Positions 25,420 through 37,629 are shown, counted from the first letter of the stretch. The stretch: 64,000 bases of DNA from Hevea brasiliensis (GCF_030052815.1 NC_079496.1:80899652-80963651); one strand, 5' to 3'. The notes: generated by a model not told the origin, from the letters alone. A program made the numbers and translations.

Positions 25420-25978
25420 TAGGTACTGAAGATTTGGACAGAGGGCCCAGACAGTTCTGCATAGTGTCCGTGTCACCTCACAGGCTACAGTGCATTGGTA
25501 GGACACTAGGTTTCATTTTGGTATTTTGTAACTAATGTTTATTTTTTCATATGTAATTGAACTTATGTAACATATTTTGATGTTCATGTAAATAATGAAA
25601 ATTGTATTTGTGAATGGAAGAGTGAATGTCTATTTATGACTTGTACATGATTAACAAATGAGATGAATGATTGAGAAACGAATGGTTGAAAAATATTGAG
25701 ATCTTGATATTGGAGTTTGTGAATGGATGAATATGATTATTAGAAGTGTTTTTCACAGGTTCCGAAGAACTGTTTTCTCCATTTTTAGCCGGTACTCCGC
25801 CGGATTTTCTTTAAAATTTTCGGAACCTCAAATAAATTACAATTTCAATAAATGAATTATATTTCACAAGTTGTTTTCAAAACTATGATAAAAATGAATT
25901 AAGATAAAATAGAGTGCTCCGGCACACTGAGTGGCATAACTTGGTCGGCTACACTGTAGTCGGGTAAGGGGTGTCATA

Positions 25979-26333
25979 TTTAGTGGTATCAGAGCGCGGT
26001 TTAGGCGTTTCTGGACCTAGATAGATTGCATATCATGCATTGCATTCATATGAGTCGAGGTGACACTATTGCAGATCTGTATTTCTTGTTTACTTTAGGT
26101 TAAGGTATGGAATAAGAGAGTGAAGAGACAATGAGATAGTGAATGGAGATGAGAAGGAGACTGTATTTAAGATGAAAAAGGATGAGTACAGAACTGTTTG
26201 AGGATAGGATTGAGACTAAGGAGAAAGTGAAGCAGGATAACATGGAAAGGTGAAGAAATAAAGAGGTAGTTGCTCCTCGACTATTTACACTGGGTAAATT
26301 TCGAGGACGAAATTTAAATTAGAGGGGAAGAGT
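25979..26333 (+). other. 355-bp internal region 2 (no coding capacity)
   Basis: It is nearly identical to internal region 1: PBS TGGTATCAGAGC at 25984-25995 (perfect), inverted repeat 26296-26315 and PPT 26319-26332. No ORF is present. Confidence 0.9.
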
Positions 26334-27072
26334 TGTAACACCCTCCCGGTAGCAACTCCGTACATTCTCATCGCTCCTGATCGGTGTCGGTCCGGACAGC
26401 TAGAACGTCCGAAAAAATATTTAAACTAAAGTCAGGAATCATAATTAACTCAAATATTAATAAGAAAAATTTGGAAAAAAAAATAAATAAATACAACTAA
26501 GTCAAATGAGCCAGTGCCCAAGCGATGGGTAACCCAGAGGGAAGTTGCGGTTCTCGCAACGAGGAGCCCTAGACCCGGGAAAAAATTCATAAAATAATTT
26601 TTTGGACTCCAGAGAAGGGTCGTTGAGGTTCCTATAGCATTAGAATGCCAAGAAAATAATTAGAAAAATTTTTCAATCGGTACAGACAATTTTGACCCGT
26701 TAAGCCAAACGGAGGGCATTTTGGTCATTTCGCCTTCAGAGGTGAATTTTAGCCGACTTGTCCAGTTAAGTAAATAATTAATATGACATAAAATATGAAT
26801 AAACATTACTAAAAATGAAATTGGAAATGAGTAGTGGATAAAAGAAAAGGAAAATGAAATAAAAAGCAATTTAAGACATCTTGATGATGTCATTTAAAAG
26901 CCATAACCAATCATAATTAAGTAACCATTTGACTAATTAATAAAAGAGATAAATAAAGACCAAGGAAGACCAAAAACAAGTAGCCATCTTCTTCTTTAAA
27001 ACGTGATCCTCTCCTCCATAACCCTCCATGGAAGTTTTCTTTAATTACTTCCATTTTCCCATGAATTTGCAC

Positions 27073-27079
27073 TATAAAA
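27073..27079 (+). promoter_or_regulatory. TATA box, LTR 3
   Basis: TATAAAA in the same context as in LTR 1. Confidence 0.6.
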
Positions 27080-27368
27080 CCCTAAGTCCCTTCACTAAAA
27101 ACTTGTCTCTACCTCTTGGGAAGTGTTTGGCAGCCTACAAAGGGAAAGAAAGTGAAGATTAACTTGGGAAAATTCTGCCCTACAAGAGGTTAGTGCACAT
27201 ATATACTTAAAACTCTTTAATCCCATGCTAGAGACTTGAAACAGGTATGAATTTGTAACTTAAATGAATAAAAGTTATGTGTATGTCCACCATGATTTTT
27301 GGCAGCCCTAAAGAAGGAACATGATTGAGTGTCTTGATAGACTTAGAGTGAACTATAGAGTATGTTTA

Positions 27369-27371
<3 letters not shown>

Positions 27372-27415
<44 letters not shown>
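27372..27415. repeat. (AT)22 microsatellite in LTR 3
   Basis: The same site has only about 6-7 AT units in LTRs 1 (around 19903) and 2 (around 23635), so this is a recent expansion. Confidence 0.9.
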
Positions 27416-27418
<3 letters not shown>

Positions 27419-27820
27419 AGGAATGAAAGTGATTAATTAAGGTAGTTGTGAAAATTTATAATGGAAATTAGGGTTTTGAGGTGTGAAACTTGGATTTAGC
27501 TTATGAAATTGTGAAAGAACATTATAAGGGTCAATTAGTGACCATTTTAGGTAAGTTGACCATAATTTGGACTGAAATGTAGCATGGCAAAGGGAATGAG
27601 TAGGCTGCCTTGTAAGTGTAGCAGGGTGACTGAAATTTCAGTCCACTTGGACTGCCATATCCTTGGCTGTGTTGGTCCAATTGGTATTTTGCCAATTGAA
27701 CATGAAACTAGGCTTATAATGGCACATTTTTGCTGAAGAAACCATGCCCAAAAGACCAAAGCAAGAGGACCAAAAGTTGGCCCCAATCCGGATACCCTGC
27801 AACAGCACCTGCAGAAATGA

Positions 27821-27847
27821 CCAAATGAACAGTAACTGTTCATTTGG
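27821..27847. repeat. Perfect palindrome in the mid-LTR
   Basis: CCAAATGAACAGT at 27821-27833 is the exact reverse complement of ACTGTTCATTTGG at 27835-27847, with a single central A. Imperfect versions occur at the same relative place in other LTRs (5816-5839, about 8030-8056, about 16408-16431, 24051-24078). Confidence 0.85.
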
Positions 27848-29155
27848 CCATAACTCACTGTAGATATGGTTAATTGACCTGAAAGTTTTACAGTAACAAG
27901 ATATGATATAGACAAACAACTTTTATGAAGAAACCTACCCCAAATTATGCCATTAACCCATTCAAATTATTGAACAAAAATTGAGTTATCAAACCTGCAA
28001 CTTTGCAGATTTTCATTTGAGCAGTAATGTTTGGAGGACTATAACTCTCTCTAGAAAACTTGGATTTAGGCGATTCTTGAACCGATGGAAACCTAAGGCA
28101 TGGTAGAACATTTCATATGAACAAAGTTAGACCAAATTATGAACTTAACTTGATCAAACTACTGACCAAAGTTGGACCAAAATCTGCCAAAACCCAAAAT
28201 TGCAGCATGAACAGTACACGTGAACAGTGAACTTATTTTGACCATAACTTGAGCTACAAAACTCCAAATGGAGTGATTCAAAAAAGGAAATTCAACTAGA
28301 CAAAATAAGGAACAACTTTCATGTTTACCATTTCCTCAAATTCCCACTGTAACAGTGCTTAATGGAATAGTAAAGTTAAGCTTCAAAAACTGAAAATTTT
28401 GTTTCCCTTGGTTTAAGCCTAGAAATGGTAATGGTGATCACTTCCAACAAGTTTTAAATGAAAAATGTGGTATGTTTGAAGTGCCAAAGTCAATGTACCT
28501 GCTTTCTATGCAAAAGTCAACTTTCTTGTTGACCAATGAAATAAATAGTGACACCAAAAGTTGAAATTCAAAGATTAAAGAATCTTAAAGTATCAAATGC
28601 CCTAGTATACCTAACAAGATTGGTTTGGATAGTTTTGCATGCCAATAGGGTATTGTTTTAGTAGTACTGCGAAAGGCTTTATGCCTGTATTCATGGCTTT
28701 ATGCCCGTATTCATGGCTTTTATGCCAGTATTCATGGCTTTTATGCCCGATCATGTGACATCATGGCTTTTTAGCCATACTGACTGCATACGTGGTTGAC
28801 GTTCTGCGTCCCATGGTATGACGGCCCGAGGCACCGCGGTGTCCAGTGCCAACGTCCCGTTATCTAGTCCAGTCGTCCAGTATAGGTTACTTGGGCATGG
28901 AAAAGTATAACTGTGATTGAACTGATTATTAAAGAAAATACGAAAATTAAGAATCAGGAATGATTACAAAAATACAAAGAAGCTCAAGATCATGAAGAAA
29001 ATAATTAACGAAATGCATGAAGAAGTTAATATCATAAAACAAGATTAGCCCTCGACTAAACAATAAGTTAGTAATTATTCATTTCTTATGAACACAATAG
29101 CAAGGAAATTATTATTTTTATTTGCATATTATATTTTATTGTATTATTTGCACCA

Positions 29156-29192
29156 CTAAGCTTTATGCTTAGCGCGTCGCTTTTGCAACGCG
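29156..29192 (+). promoter_or_regulatory. Double hairpin, LTR 3
   Basis: Same sequence as LTR 1: CTAAGC/GCTTAG, then CGCGTCGC/GCAACGCG. Confidence 0.65.
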
Positions 29193-29751
29193 TAGGTACT
29201 GAAGATTTGGACAGAGGGCCCAGATAGTTCTGCATAGTTTCCGTGTCACCTCACAGGCTACAGTGCATTGGTAGGACACTAGTTTTCATTTTGGTATTTT
29301 GTAACTAATGTTTATTTTCTCATATGTAATTGAACTTATGTAACATATTTTGATGTTCATGTAAATAATGAAAATTGTATTTGTGAATGGAAGAGTGAAT
29401 GTCTATTTATGACTTGTACATGATTAACAAATGAGATGAATGATTGAGAAACGAATGGTTGAAAAATATTGAGATCTTGATATTGGAGTTTGTGAATGGA
29501 TGAATATGATTATTAGAAGTGTTTTTCACAGGTTCCGAAGAACTGTTTTCTCCATTTTTAGCCGGTACTCCGCCGGATTTTCTTTAAAATTTTCGGAACC
29601 TCAAATAAATTACAATTTCAATAAATGAATTATATTTCACAAGTTATTTTCAAAACTATGATAAAAATGAATTAAGATAAAATAGAGTGCTCCGGCACAC
29701 TGAGTGGCATAACTTGCTCGGCTATACTGTAGTCGGGTAAGGGGTGTCACA

Positions 29752-29756
29752 TTTAA
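29752..29756. other. Target-site duplication TTTAA (right copy)
   Basis: Partner of 18851-18855. Confidence 0.9.
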
Positions 29757-32233
29757 AATATAGATTTCAATTAAAGAAGTGTGAAGAAAACAAAAGAAAA
29801 AGAAAAGAAAATGAAAATGGAATTATGACATCATCCAAGATTACCTAAGCATGACATTAAAAATAATTTTCAATTAACTTATTAATTGACCAAGTCAAAA
29901 AGGAAATAAAAACACCAAAAATTAAAAAGAAAATTCCCATCTTTTTCCCTCAAAGGAGCCGGCACCACCCCTCTCCCACTTCTCTCTCTAAAAACCCTCC
30001 ATGGAAGCTTAAATCCAAGCTTCTAAAACCCTTAATTGGCCATAAATTTCTCAAATTTCTTGCTTAATCCTAAACCTAGCAATTTGAGAAGAAGATTGAA
30101 GGAGGAAAAGGAAGAAGAAATTGAAGGATTTAAAGTTTGAGAATTTGAAGAAAGAGGTTAGTAGTGAAATTCAATTTCTTTCTTTAAATTCATGTATATA
30201 TAATTGAGTTAACTTAGGACTTGTGTAAAAATCAAAATAACATGTTAGATTAAGGGACTAAGGGAATTCAGCCAACACTAGAAGGATTAGGGTTTGCATG
30301 ATTTTGATGGATTTAAAAGTGTAATTAAGTGGAATTAAGTGTGAAGAAAATAATTATGTATTTTAATTGCACTAATTGAATAAGTTGCAAAATTAAGGTT
30401 CTTGAGCCAATAAATTTGGGGGGGAAATTTAGAGAAAATTAGTAATTAATGTAATGGAACCTAATGGAGACTCAAAATGGTCAATTGGGACTAACTAGAG
30501 TGTGTTAAAATGGTGAGAATTGAAAGGTAATTCGGATTAGTGAGGGTTCATTTTTAAACAGTTTGACCCAGGTCCATTTCAGGGACCAAAACTGTAATTC
30601 TGCCACTCCAATTGGTGTGAGGCCAATTGTAGATGAAAGTAGACACATAATGTCACAATTTTCATGGAGAAACTCTTCCCAGAAAATGACCTTAAGTTAG
30701 TGAACAATTAGGTCACCCGGAATTGGCACACTACTACTGTGTAGAAATGACTAAATGAATAGTATTTGTTCATTTGGCAATAAATTGGTGTATGAAGGTC
30801 CAAATGACCTAAATTTTATACCGATAGAAAGATGAGACATAGCACTATAACTTTTATGAGGAACACAAACCTAAATTATGACCATAACCCATCTAAAAAG
30901 TGAGCTGCAATCGGCATACCAAAACTGCCTAAACAGAATTGGTACCCAGAATTCTGGGTTAAAACTAATCCGGCCAGCCTTAGAAAAATAGGCATAACTT
31001 TGGTTAAAAAAACTCCGAATGGAGTGATTCAAAAGAGGAATTAAATATAAGATAATAAGAAACAACTTTGATGAAGAATACTTAGCCAAATTCCCATAGT
31101 AACCAGACCACTGGAATAGTACAAACTAGTGAACCAAAACTGTAAAATTGCAATTTCTCTTAGGAGACTTAGGAATTGAAATGGCAACCAATGCCAACCA
31201 ATTAGACACTCAAAATGTGGTATGTGGGTGTAATTGGAATTCACATACCTATTAACAATGAAAAAGTCAATATTTTGACTTGAATAGTGTAATGAATAGT
31301 AATCCTAAAATACAAAGTGAAAAGAATGCTATTTTAAGCAATTTTGGAGGTGCAATTAAGTAGACATGAAATTATTGTTGGATTAATTATGTGATTTGAT
31401 ACTGAGAGACTAGCAATTCTATATTTCAGTTGAGAAAAACACTGGAAAGGAGAAAGAAACACTGAGTCAAGGCCAAGAGGCGACTCATAAGAGGTTTGTG
31501 GACTGCATATAATTTCTCTTTGAAATTTTTTTGAAATTGTGTTGAATGAATTGTAAGAATTTATTTATGACTTCCATTGAATTGAATATTTAATTGAAAA
31601 GAAATATGTGCTACTAACCCATGTTTTTGGGAAGTTAAACTATATGTGAATTGGTGGCTATTTTAAATATTTAGAAAATTGTTAAAATAGTTTGAAATCA
31701 CAGTGTCATGACCAAATGTTTAAATTCCTCACTAGCTTGCCTAGTGGGAAGAAATAGTTTTGTATTCTCTCTCTGGCTGAAGTGTTGAGGTGTGTGCCAG
31801 TAGAGGAAGAATTTGAATGGGTACCCATAGATTTATGCTAGCTATCTTTGGTATTCCTTATAAGTCTTTAGCTGTTGAGATGAAAAGTATATTAGTATCA
31901 TGATATGACTGTGCAATTTTATGAAAAGCTATTCTTGAATTATGAAGTGAGAATTTCTTTGACTTAAATTTGAAATTGTATTTTGTATTTGTTTAACTAT
32001 TTAAGTACTATGTTTGGAATAATTATGATTTAATATGGCATAAACTAGTATTTTTCTTTATGTTGTGCACCACTGGGTATTTTTACTCAGCGATAGCTTT
32101 ACGTTGCTGTCGCAGGTAGAGAGACTGGTAAAGCAGCAGAATAGGTTGCTAGTGACTAAAAGAAACCGCACACTTGGATTTTTGTCGGGTATTTGAATTA
32201 TACCCTTTTGTAAATTTTTATTTTAATGTATAT
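29757..32233 (+). mobile_element. Gypsy LTR (family A related), right segment, truncated
   Basis: This resumes the LTR of 18374-18855. It matches the reverse complement of the family A LTR in order (CCCTCCATGGAAGCTT leader, GAG-GTTAGT donor-like site at 30157-30162, GACCCAGGTCC, AGAGGCGACTC, double hairpin at 32073-32113) down to about 32233. The expected final ~500 bp and the GGTGTAACA end are missing, replaced by a LINE fragment. Small ORFs in it are not convincing. Confidence 0.82.
32073..32113 (+). promoter_or_regulatory. Double hairpin, truncated plus-strand LTR
   Basis: CTGGGTA pairs with TACTCAG and GCGATAGC pairs with GCTGTCGC, each with one wobble pair. It is preceded by GTGCACCA and followed by AGGTAGAGAG. 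Confidence 0.65.
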
Positions 32234-32481
32234 GACTTTAGAGCTTTGGAGTCAATAGAAATTGTTCTGATAAATGAGACGCGAGAAGGAGTCAATAGAA
32301 AGCTAGAGCTTTGGAGAAGTACTCTAGAGTTAAAGGGCTTTAAGTTAAGTAGAATGAAGACAGAATACATGCATTGCAAGTTCAGTGAAGGCCAAACTGG
32401 TGATAGGGAATGAGTTAGTTTGGATGGAGTGGTACTGTCCCAAAGTAATCACTTTAAATATCTCGGCTCAGCCCTTCAAGC
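32234..32481 (+). pseudogene. LINE reverse-transcriptase fragment
   Basis: The translation contains [28 protein letters not shown] and, after a stop at 32411-32413, VSLDGVVLSQSNHFKYLGS. This is the well-known segment just after the RT catalytic core in plant non-LTR retrotransposons (RTE-like, assigned from memory of the family). Only about 80 residues remain, with neither the catalytic part nor a 3' tail. It sits exactly between a truncated LTR and the start of another LTR. Confidence 0.85.
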
Positions 32482-33299
32482 TGTCACACCCTACTCCCCC
32501 GTAAGATGTTACATGATCCTGTAGTACACCTAATGAATTAACGTACTTCGCCTACAGATAATGCATTAGATATACTACAAGGAATTTTAAACAATTTTCG
32601 TGAAATTTAAATCATAGATTAAAATCTAGTATTATAAAAAATTTTCAAAATTTTGGCAGAGTGCCGGCTGTTTTTTGAGAAAATAGTTCTTCAAAACCTG
32701 TAAAGAAACACACTTCCAATATGATTTCTCAAATACAACTCCAATAAACTTCATTTCATCTCACAATTCAATCTCAATAATCAAATCAATTTATTTTCAA
32801 ACCAACATCATCATAAAAGAAACATTTCATTGATTACAAGACTCAAAAATTAATATTACAAAACTATTCAGATAAATAAAATCTCAAATTTACATTTACA
32901 ATAATTTACATTTAATTACATACCAAAATATTTTACAAGAGTTTTTATACAACTGCTCAAATAATTTACATACATATTATTATATGCATACATCAAAACC
33001 TGTGTACATGGGTATGCCTGGAGCTAATCTGAATGTCTCTTCAAAGAAGCTTGCTCAATTGCTCTATGCTCTTTTCACCTGCGACAGCATATAAAGCTAT
33101 CGCTGAGTGGTGAACTCAGTGGTGCACAACTATAATTTAAAACATAGTACAATATACCTTAACAAAAATTATAGCAAATAATTTGGAAATCTGGATACTC
33201 ATCAAATTTCAAAACTCAAAATATTCATTGCCAATAATATAAATCATTTGTATAAAATGACTTTGATCACGAAATTCAATTTATCAAATCATAACTAAC
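32482..33299 (-). mobile_element. Gypsy LTR fragment (family D), sense 3' end
   Basis: It starts TGTCACACCCTACTCCC (the sense 3' end of a minus LTR) and shows the usual order to the double hairpin at 33081-33119. It is broken at 33300 by the next LTR; its continuation is not identified in the window. It closely resembles the middle of the LTR at 46110-49957 (about 46490-46950). Confidence 0.8.
33081..33119 (-). promoter_or_regulatory. Double hairpin, family D LTR
   Basis: GCGACAGC pairs with GCTATCGC (one wobble) and CTGAGT pairs with ACTCAG perfectly, followed by TGGTGCACAAC. Confidence 0.65.
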
Positions 33300-33892
33300 T
33301 GTAACACCCCTCACCCGTCTACAGAATAGCCGAGCAAGGCGTGCTACACGGCTTGCCGGAACACCTAGTCTGTGATTATTTCATTTCCTGAACTCAATTT
33401 GATTTTAAGAAGTCTTTTATGTAATATTCATATTATGTTGATACTATTTTCATACTTTGATAAAATCAGTGTTTCAAGATTGGTAATAAAAATTTGGCAA
33501 GGTGCCGTCTGTATTTCGGACAAACTGTCCTTCCAAACCTGTTGAAAACAGTTCAATATGATAATATCAAAATCTCAAATATTTCACAGTCTCTATTTTT
33601 CAGTAAAGTCAATAGACTTTTACAGTCATTAAACAGTTCCATAATAATTTAAATATATCCAGAAAATCTCCATGTTATTTAATATGTACAAGATATTACA
33701 AACTTTAGACTTTCATAATATTACAAAATACAGGGCCGAATTTCAAAAATACAATAAAAGTACAAAATACAAGATATTCGAAGTCCTACCATGTATGCAA
33801 TGCAGTGCAGATGACTCTGGACTCCTGTGCAGATCTGATGTCTCACCGGGTCGTAGGTCTGCTAGGCTCCCCAGCTATGTCTCCAATATCTA

Positions 33893-33930
33893 CGCGTTAC
33901 AAAAGTAACGCGCTAAGCAATTTTGCTTAG
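33893..33930 (-). promoter_or_regulatory. Double hairpin, family C LTR (perfect stems)
   Basis: CGCGTTAC pairs perfectly with GTAACGCG over AAAA, and CTAAGCA pairs perfectly with TGCTTAG. Compared with family B, the G-C pair next to the loop has become A-T on both arms. Confidence 0.7.
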
Positions 33931-35269
33931 TGGTGCCAAATATAAAGAAATATACACTAAAATAAAGTATTTACAAATTTTTGGTGGTGCTATATGTTAG
34001 TAGACTGGATTTAGGTATTTGAATTTAATAGTACTTAAATTACTGCCCATGTAGCCTATATAATGACCAGACTGGATAAACGGATATACTGGTACTGAGT
34101 ACCTAGTACCTCGGGTCATCACACCATCGATCACAAAGTGTCTTCCGGTGTGCAAATAGTGTGGCTAAGAAGCCATATAGTCAATCTGGCGATAAGCCAA
34201 GAATAAATACACAATATATATAGCCGTAGGCTATTAAAGTCACAGTGTGGCATAATAAGCTGTAAAAATACAGTATGGCATGAAGCCATTTACAGAACAG
34301 CTGTCAGAATCCTATTGGCATGCCAACCTATCCATACTAGTCAACTAGGCAAACTAGGGCACATTATAAATTAATTGTTTAATTCTTCAATTTTTGGAGT
34401 TTACTAACTATTATATAATTCACAAGTCAATACATATGTTGACCTTTTTAGGTAATATGGATAAGTTGTTTCTAGCATCAATATGTCACAATTTATATCT
34501 CAATATGCTGCTAATATAGTGCAATTTACCATTTTTACAAGTTGGCATTCATTGCCAAAATGCTTCAAGCATGATTGTATGTAAAATGTCAAATTCTCAA
34601 TTTTTGGTGTACTAGATTGGTCTAGCTTACAGTCCTATTTCTCTTGGTTTTTAGCTTCTGGTCAAAGAAGCAAAATTGTAGCTCTATGTCTTATTGCATG
34701 CAGGGCAGAATTTCAGGTTATTCTGAGTTGTATAGACTAAGTTATGGTCAATTTAATAAAGCTGGACAGATTGCACCTTTAGTGCAAAATTTGGTCAATT
34801 TTAGGTCACTTTTGGTTCGGCAGTTTTTGTATCCGAAATTGTGCAAACCATTTGACTTGGTTCTGGCCATTTATGGGCTTTGGTGTCTTCATAAGAATTG
34901 TAGATCTATGTCTAAAATAACAATGGTAAAAATTTCAAGTCAATTGGACCTGTTTTAAGTGAGTTATGGTCATTCCAAGGACTACTGTGCATATGGTCAA
35001 AAATCTGGGTTGCAAGGTTGCTATTCCAAATTTGGTCATTTTTAAGGTCAGTTTTTAGGCAGAATTTTGGCAACATTTCTACATGAAAGTTGGCCTATTT
35101 GGTGTCTAGTTTCATCCCCCGTTGGCCTCATACCAATTGGGTTCACAGTTTGTCACTTATGACCTAATTTAAGCACTGCCTTCAATACACAACCTGCACA
35201 AAGAACATACACTTCCAATTTGATATTCCTTCTCCTCCTCATTACTTCAATATTCAATCAATGACACTT

Positions 35270-35271
<2 letters not shown>

Positions 35272-35335
<64 letters not shown>
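35272..35335. repeat. (TA)32 microsatellite in family C LTR
   Basis: An uninterrupted AT/TA run of about 64 bp. Confidence 0.95.
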
Positions 35336-35338
<3 letters not shown>

Positions 35339-36730
35339 ACACAATTCCAGCAAACAATTTTGGGCAGAACATTCAAGTGCTTAATGCACATAATTCACCA
35401 TTAAGTTCAACATTCACTTCCACCAAAATTCAACATATCTCAATGTCAATATTACACATACACTTCAACATACTCATACTTCAATATCACTTACACATGC
35501 TACCCACAATTTAACACTAGCATATTTCATTAATAACTACATATTCACACACAAATTCATGGTTTAATAGGCTGCCAAACATGGCAGTTTGCTAAAGCAT
35601 TAAAATCCCATTTCAAACCCTAAATTCAAGCATTAGCATGCACATACTTGGATATAAACTTACTACAACTTTCATTTAAATTAATCAACCTTCATTTCCA
35701 TTCATTAGAAGTAAAAATAACTCAAGCTCAACAAAGGTTCATGGCTGCCGAAACTAAGGTTCACTAATACTCATCATTTCCTCAATTTTTCTTAGCAATT
35801 CAACTTACACAAAGCTCAACACAAGGATTATTGAAGGAAAATGGAAAGATTAAGCACTAACCTTTATTTAGAGCTTGCTAAACCTCACCAAAACTTCTTC
35901 TTTTTGCTTCCTACATGCTGCCCATGATGTGTAGATCAACTTTAATGAAGAACAAGTGAAGAAATTATGGCTTGAAATGGTGGATTAGAGCTCATGCATG
36001 GTGGGCGACCATGGTGATTTTAGGAGAGAAATAACTTCGGCAAAATAGAATGAAGATGATGGATGAAGTGGCTGGTTCATTATCCTTAGTGCTTATATAT
36101 CCCACTAAATCTTCCACTAACTCTTTAAACATTATAATAAGTTAAGGTTTTCATAATTGCACTAATGCCCTCATAATTCTTTTAATTGCATTATATGTAA
36201 TATTTCTTGCTTTCATAGCATTTTCAAAGTGTAATACCACTTATTTTTCATGGAAATTTAAGTCAAAAGTCCACTCTAGGTGTCAAATGACCAAAATGCC
36301 CTTCTTAGGTTTAAATTCGGACTTTTTTAGTAACACCGATTTACTCCTTGTACCACCGATTTTCTTAAATTTTCGTTTTTACTTGTACTGACTTACTAAT
36401 TTTTCTTTGATATTTCCAATATCAATTACACCTCAATAGACCTTTAATTAGGTCCCGAAAATATTTCCCCGAGTTCCCTGTGGTCCAAGGCTAGTTAACG
36501 GTCCTCGCCGTAACTTTCCGGTGCGGTCACCCACCGCTACGAGTTTGGCTTGTTTAACTTAGTCACATTTTATCTCTTTTATTTTTCCTTAATTTTTCTC
36601 ATCACATATTTCATTATTTTATACTTGCTCACTGTAAATTAAGTGTTGTTCCAGACATTTCGACTTTCTGGGGTAGGCATTAGCCGTCAGAACAGGAGGA
36701 CGTACGGACTACGAAAATGAGGATGTTACA

Positions 36731-37025
36731 ACTCTTCCTCTCTAAAAAGGAATTTCGTCCTCGAAATTCATCAGATTTAAACAACTGAGCTTATCGTTAT
36801 CTCATAATTCTATTCACTTTCCCATCATTGTTTTCCTCTGCCTTTAGTATTCCTACTCATGAACTTCTATTATTCATTAGTTTCTTGATCTCCCATACTA
36901 GGATTCTTTACCAGTCCTTCAGTCTCTTTTACCAATTCTAACTCTATTAAATTACCCTTTGTCTAGGTATTCTGCATTTATCTCATACAAGACCTTATAT
37001 TTAATGGATGGGAATTAAGACTAAA
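36731..37025 (-). other. 295-bp internal region of a minimal element (family C)
   Basis: On the minus strand it runs from TTTAGT next to the upstream LTR, through non-coding purine-rich sequence, to the inverted repeat GAATTTCG / CGAAATTC (36750-36769) and the PPT (36731-36747). The PBS is decayed beyond recognition. The size and make-up parallel the 355-bp internals of the family B array. Confidence 0.75.
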
Positions 37026-37629
37026 TGTAACACCCCTCACCCGTCTACAGTGTAGCCGAGCAAGGCGTGCTACACAGCATGCTGGAGCACCGGATCTTAT
37101 CTGATTTTATTACAGTTCTTGATTACTTGTTTAAAAGCTTTATCTAAGGTTTAGGCTATTTTTACTGTTTATCAAAATCTGACTAATTTGGAAATTTCAA
37201 AAATTTTAACGACAATTCGGTAGAGAGCCGACTGTAATTTGGACTAACAGTTCTTCTAAACCTGCCAAAAATAATTTCAATATATATACTCAAATTCATA
37301 ACTCAGATTATCTCAAAGCATTCTCAACAGTTTCTCAAACTCAGATTCAGTCTCAAAATTAAATTCCGAGGGTTCCCCGCGGTCCTGGGGTCGGCAATGG
37401 CCTTCCCAATGTGGTCACCCATCGTTGTGGTGCCGGCTCGTTTAACTTAGCTTCACTTTCTCTCTTTCATTTTTCTTTGATTTTTCTTGTATTTTTTTTT
37501 ATTTATTTCATCATTATATGTCTGTTCACTATCACCGAAGTGTAGTTCCAGATATCCTGACTTGCCTGGACTATTATTTGGCTACTGGAGCAATAGAACG
37601 CACAGAACACGTACAGTGGGGATGTTACA
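37026..37629 (-). mobile_element. Internally deleted family C LTR (604 bp)
   Basis: Both LTR ends are present (TGTAACACCCCTCACCC at 37026 and GGGGATGTTACA at 37629), but about 2.8 kb of the middle is missing, with a junction near 37365. It is the 5' LTR of the minimal element on its left and the 3' LTR of the pol-bearing region on its right. Confidence 0.88.

Larger units (their letters stand above)
22595..25978 (+). mobile_element. LTR 2 of the tandem array
   Basis: The length is the same as LTR 1 (3,384 bp) with very few differences. The last dinucleotide is TA instead of CA (GTGTCATA), a point change. TATAAAA is at 23335-23341. As the central LTR of the array it serves as 3' LTR for the left unit and 5' LTR for the right unit. 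Confidence 0.95.
18856..29751 (+). mobile_element. Tandem three-LTR array of a minimal gypsy-type element (family B)
   Basis: The structure is LTR (18856-22239), internal (22240-22594), LTR (22595-25978), internal (25979-26333), LTR (26334-29751), flanked once by TTTAA. LTRs are 3,384, 3,384 and 3,418 bp, and both internals are exactly 355 bp. The internals hold a PBS, about 310 bp of non-coding purine-rich sequence and a PPT, and no gag or pol. It is a non-autonomous element with large LTRs. The repetition most likely arose by unequal recombination between LTRs after a single insertion. Confidence 0.95.
26334..29751 (+). mobile_element. LTR 3 of the tandem array
   Basis: At 3,418 bp it is longer than LTRs 1 and 2, mainly through expansion of an (AT)n run (27372-27415). 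It ends GGGTGTCACA at 29751, followed by the TTTAA duplication. The first 60 bases carry an odd cluster of changes (26368-26387) where LTRs 1 and 2 agree with each other. It retains a perfect 27-bp palindrome at 27821-27847. Confidence 0.95.
33300..36730 (-). mobile_element. Gypsy LTR (family C), 3' LTR of a minimal element
   Basis: This 3,431-bp LTR reads TGTAACATCC from 36730 and ends GGGGTGTTACA at 33300. It is related to family B: both carry the GCTCGGCTA...GTAG phrase near the sense 3' end and the CGCGTTRC hairpin. It contains a 64-bp (TA)n run, a donor-like GTTAGT after AAAG (minus, 35863-35858), and the double hairpin at 33893-33930. Confidence 0.9.

Noticed and set aside
33672..33908. 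78-codon open frame ending near the family C hairpin
   Set aside because: It lies antisense in the LTR, with no homologous frame maintained in family B and no motif.
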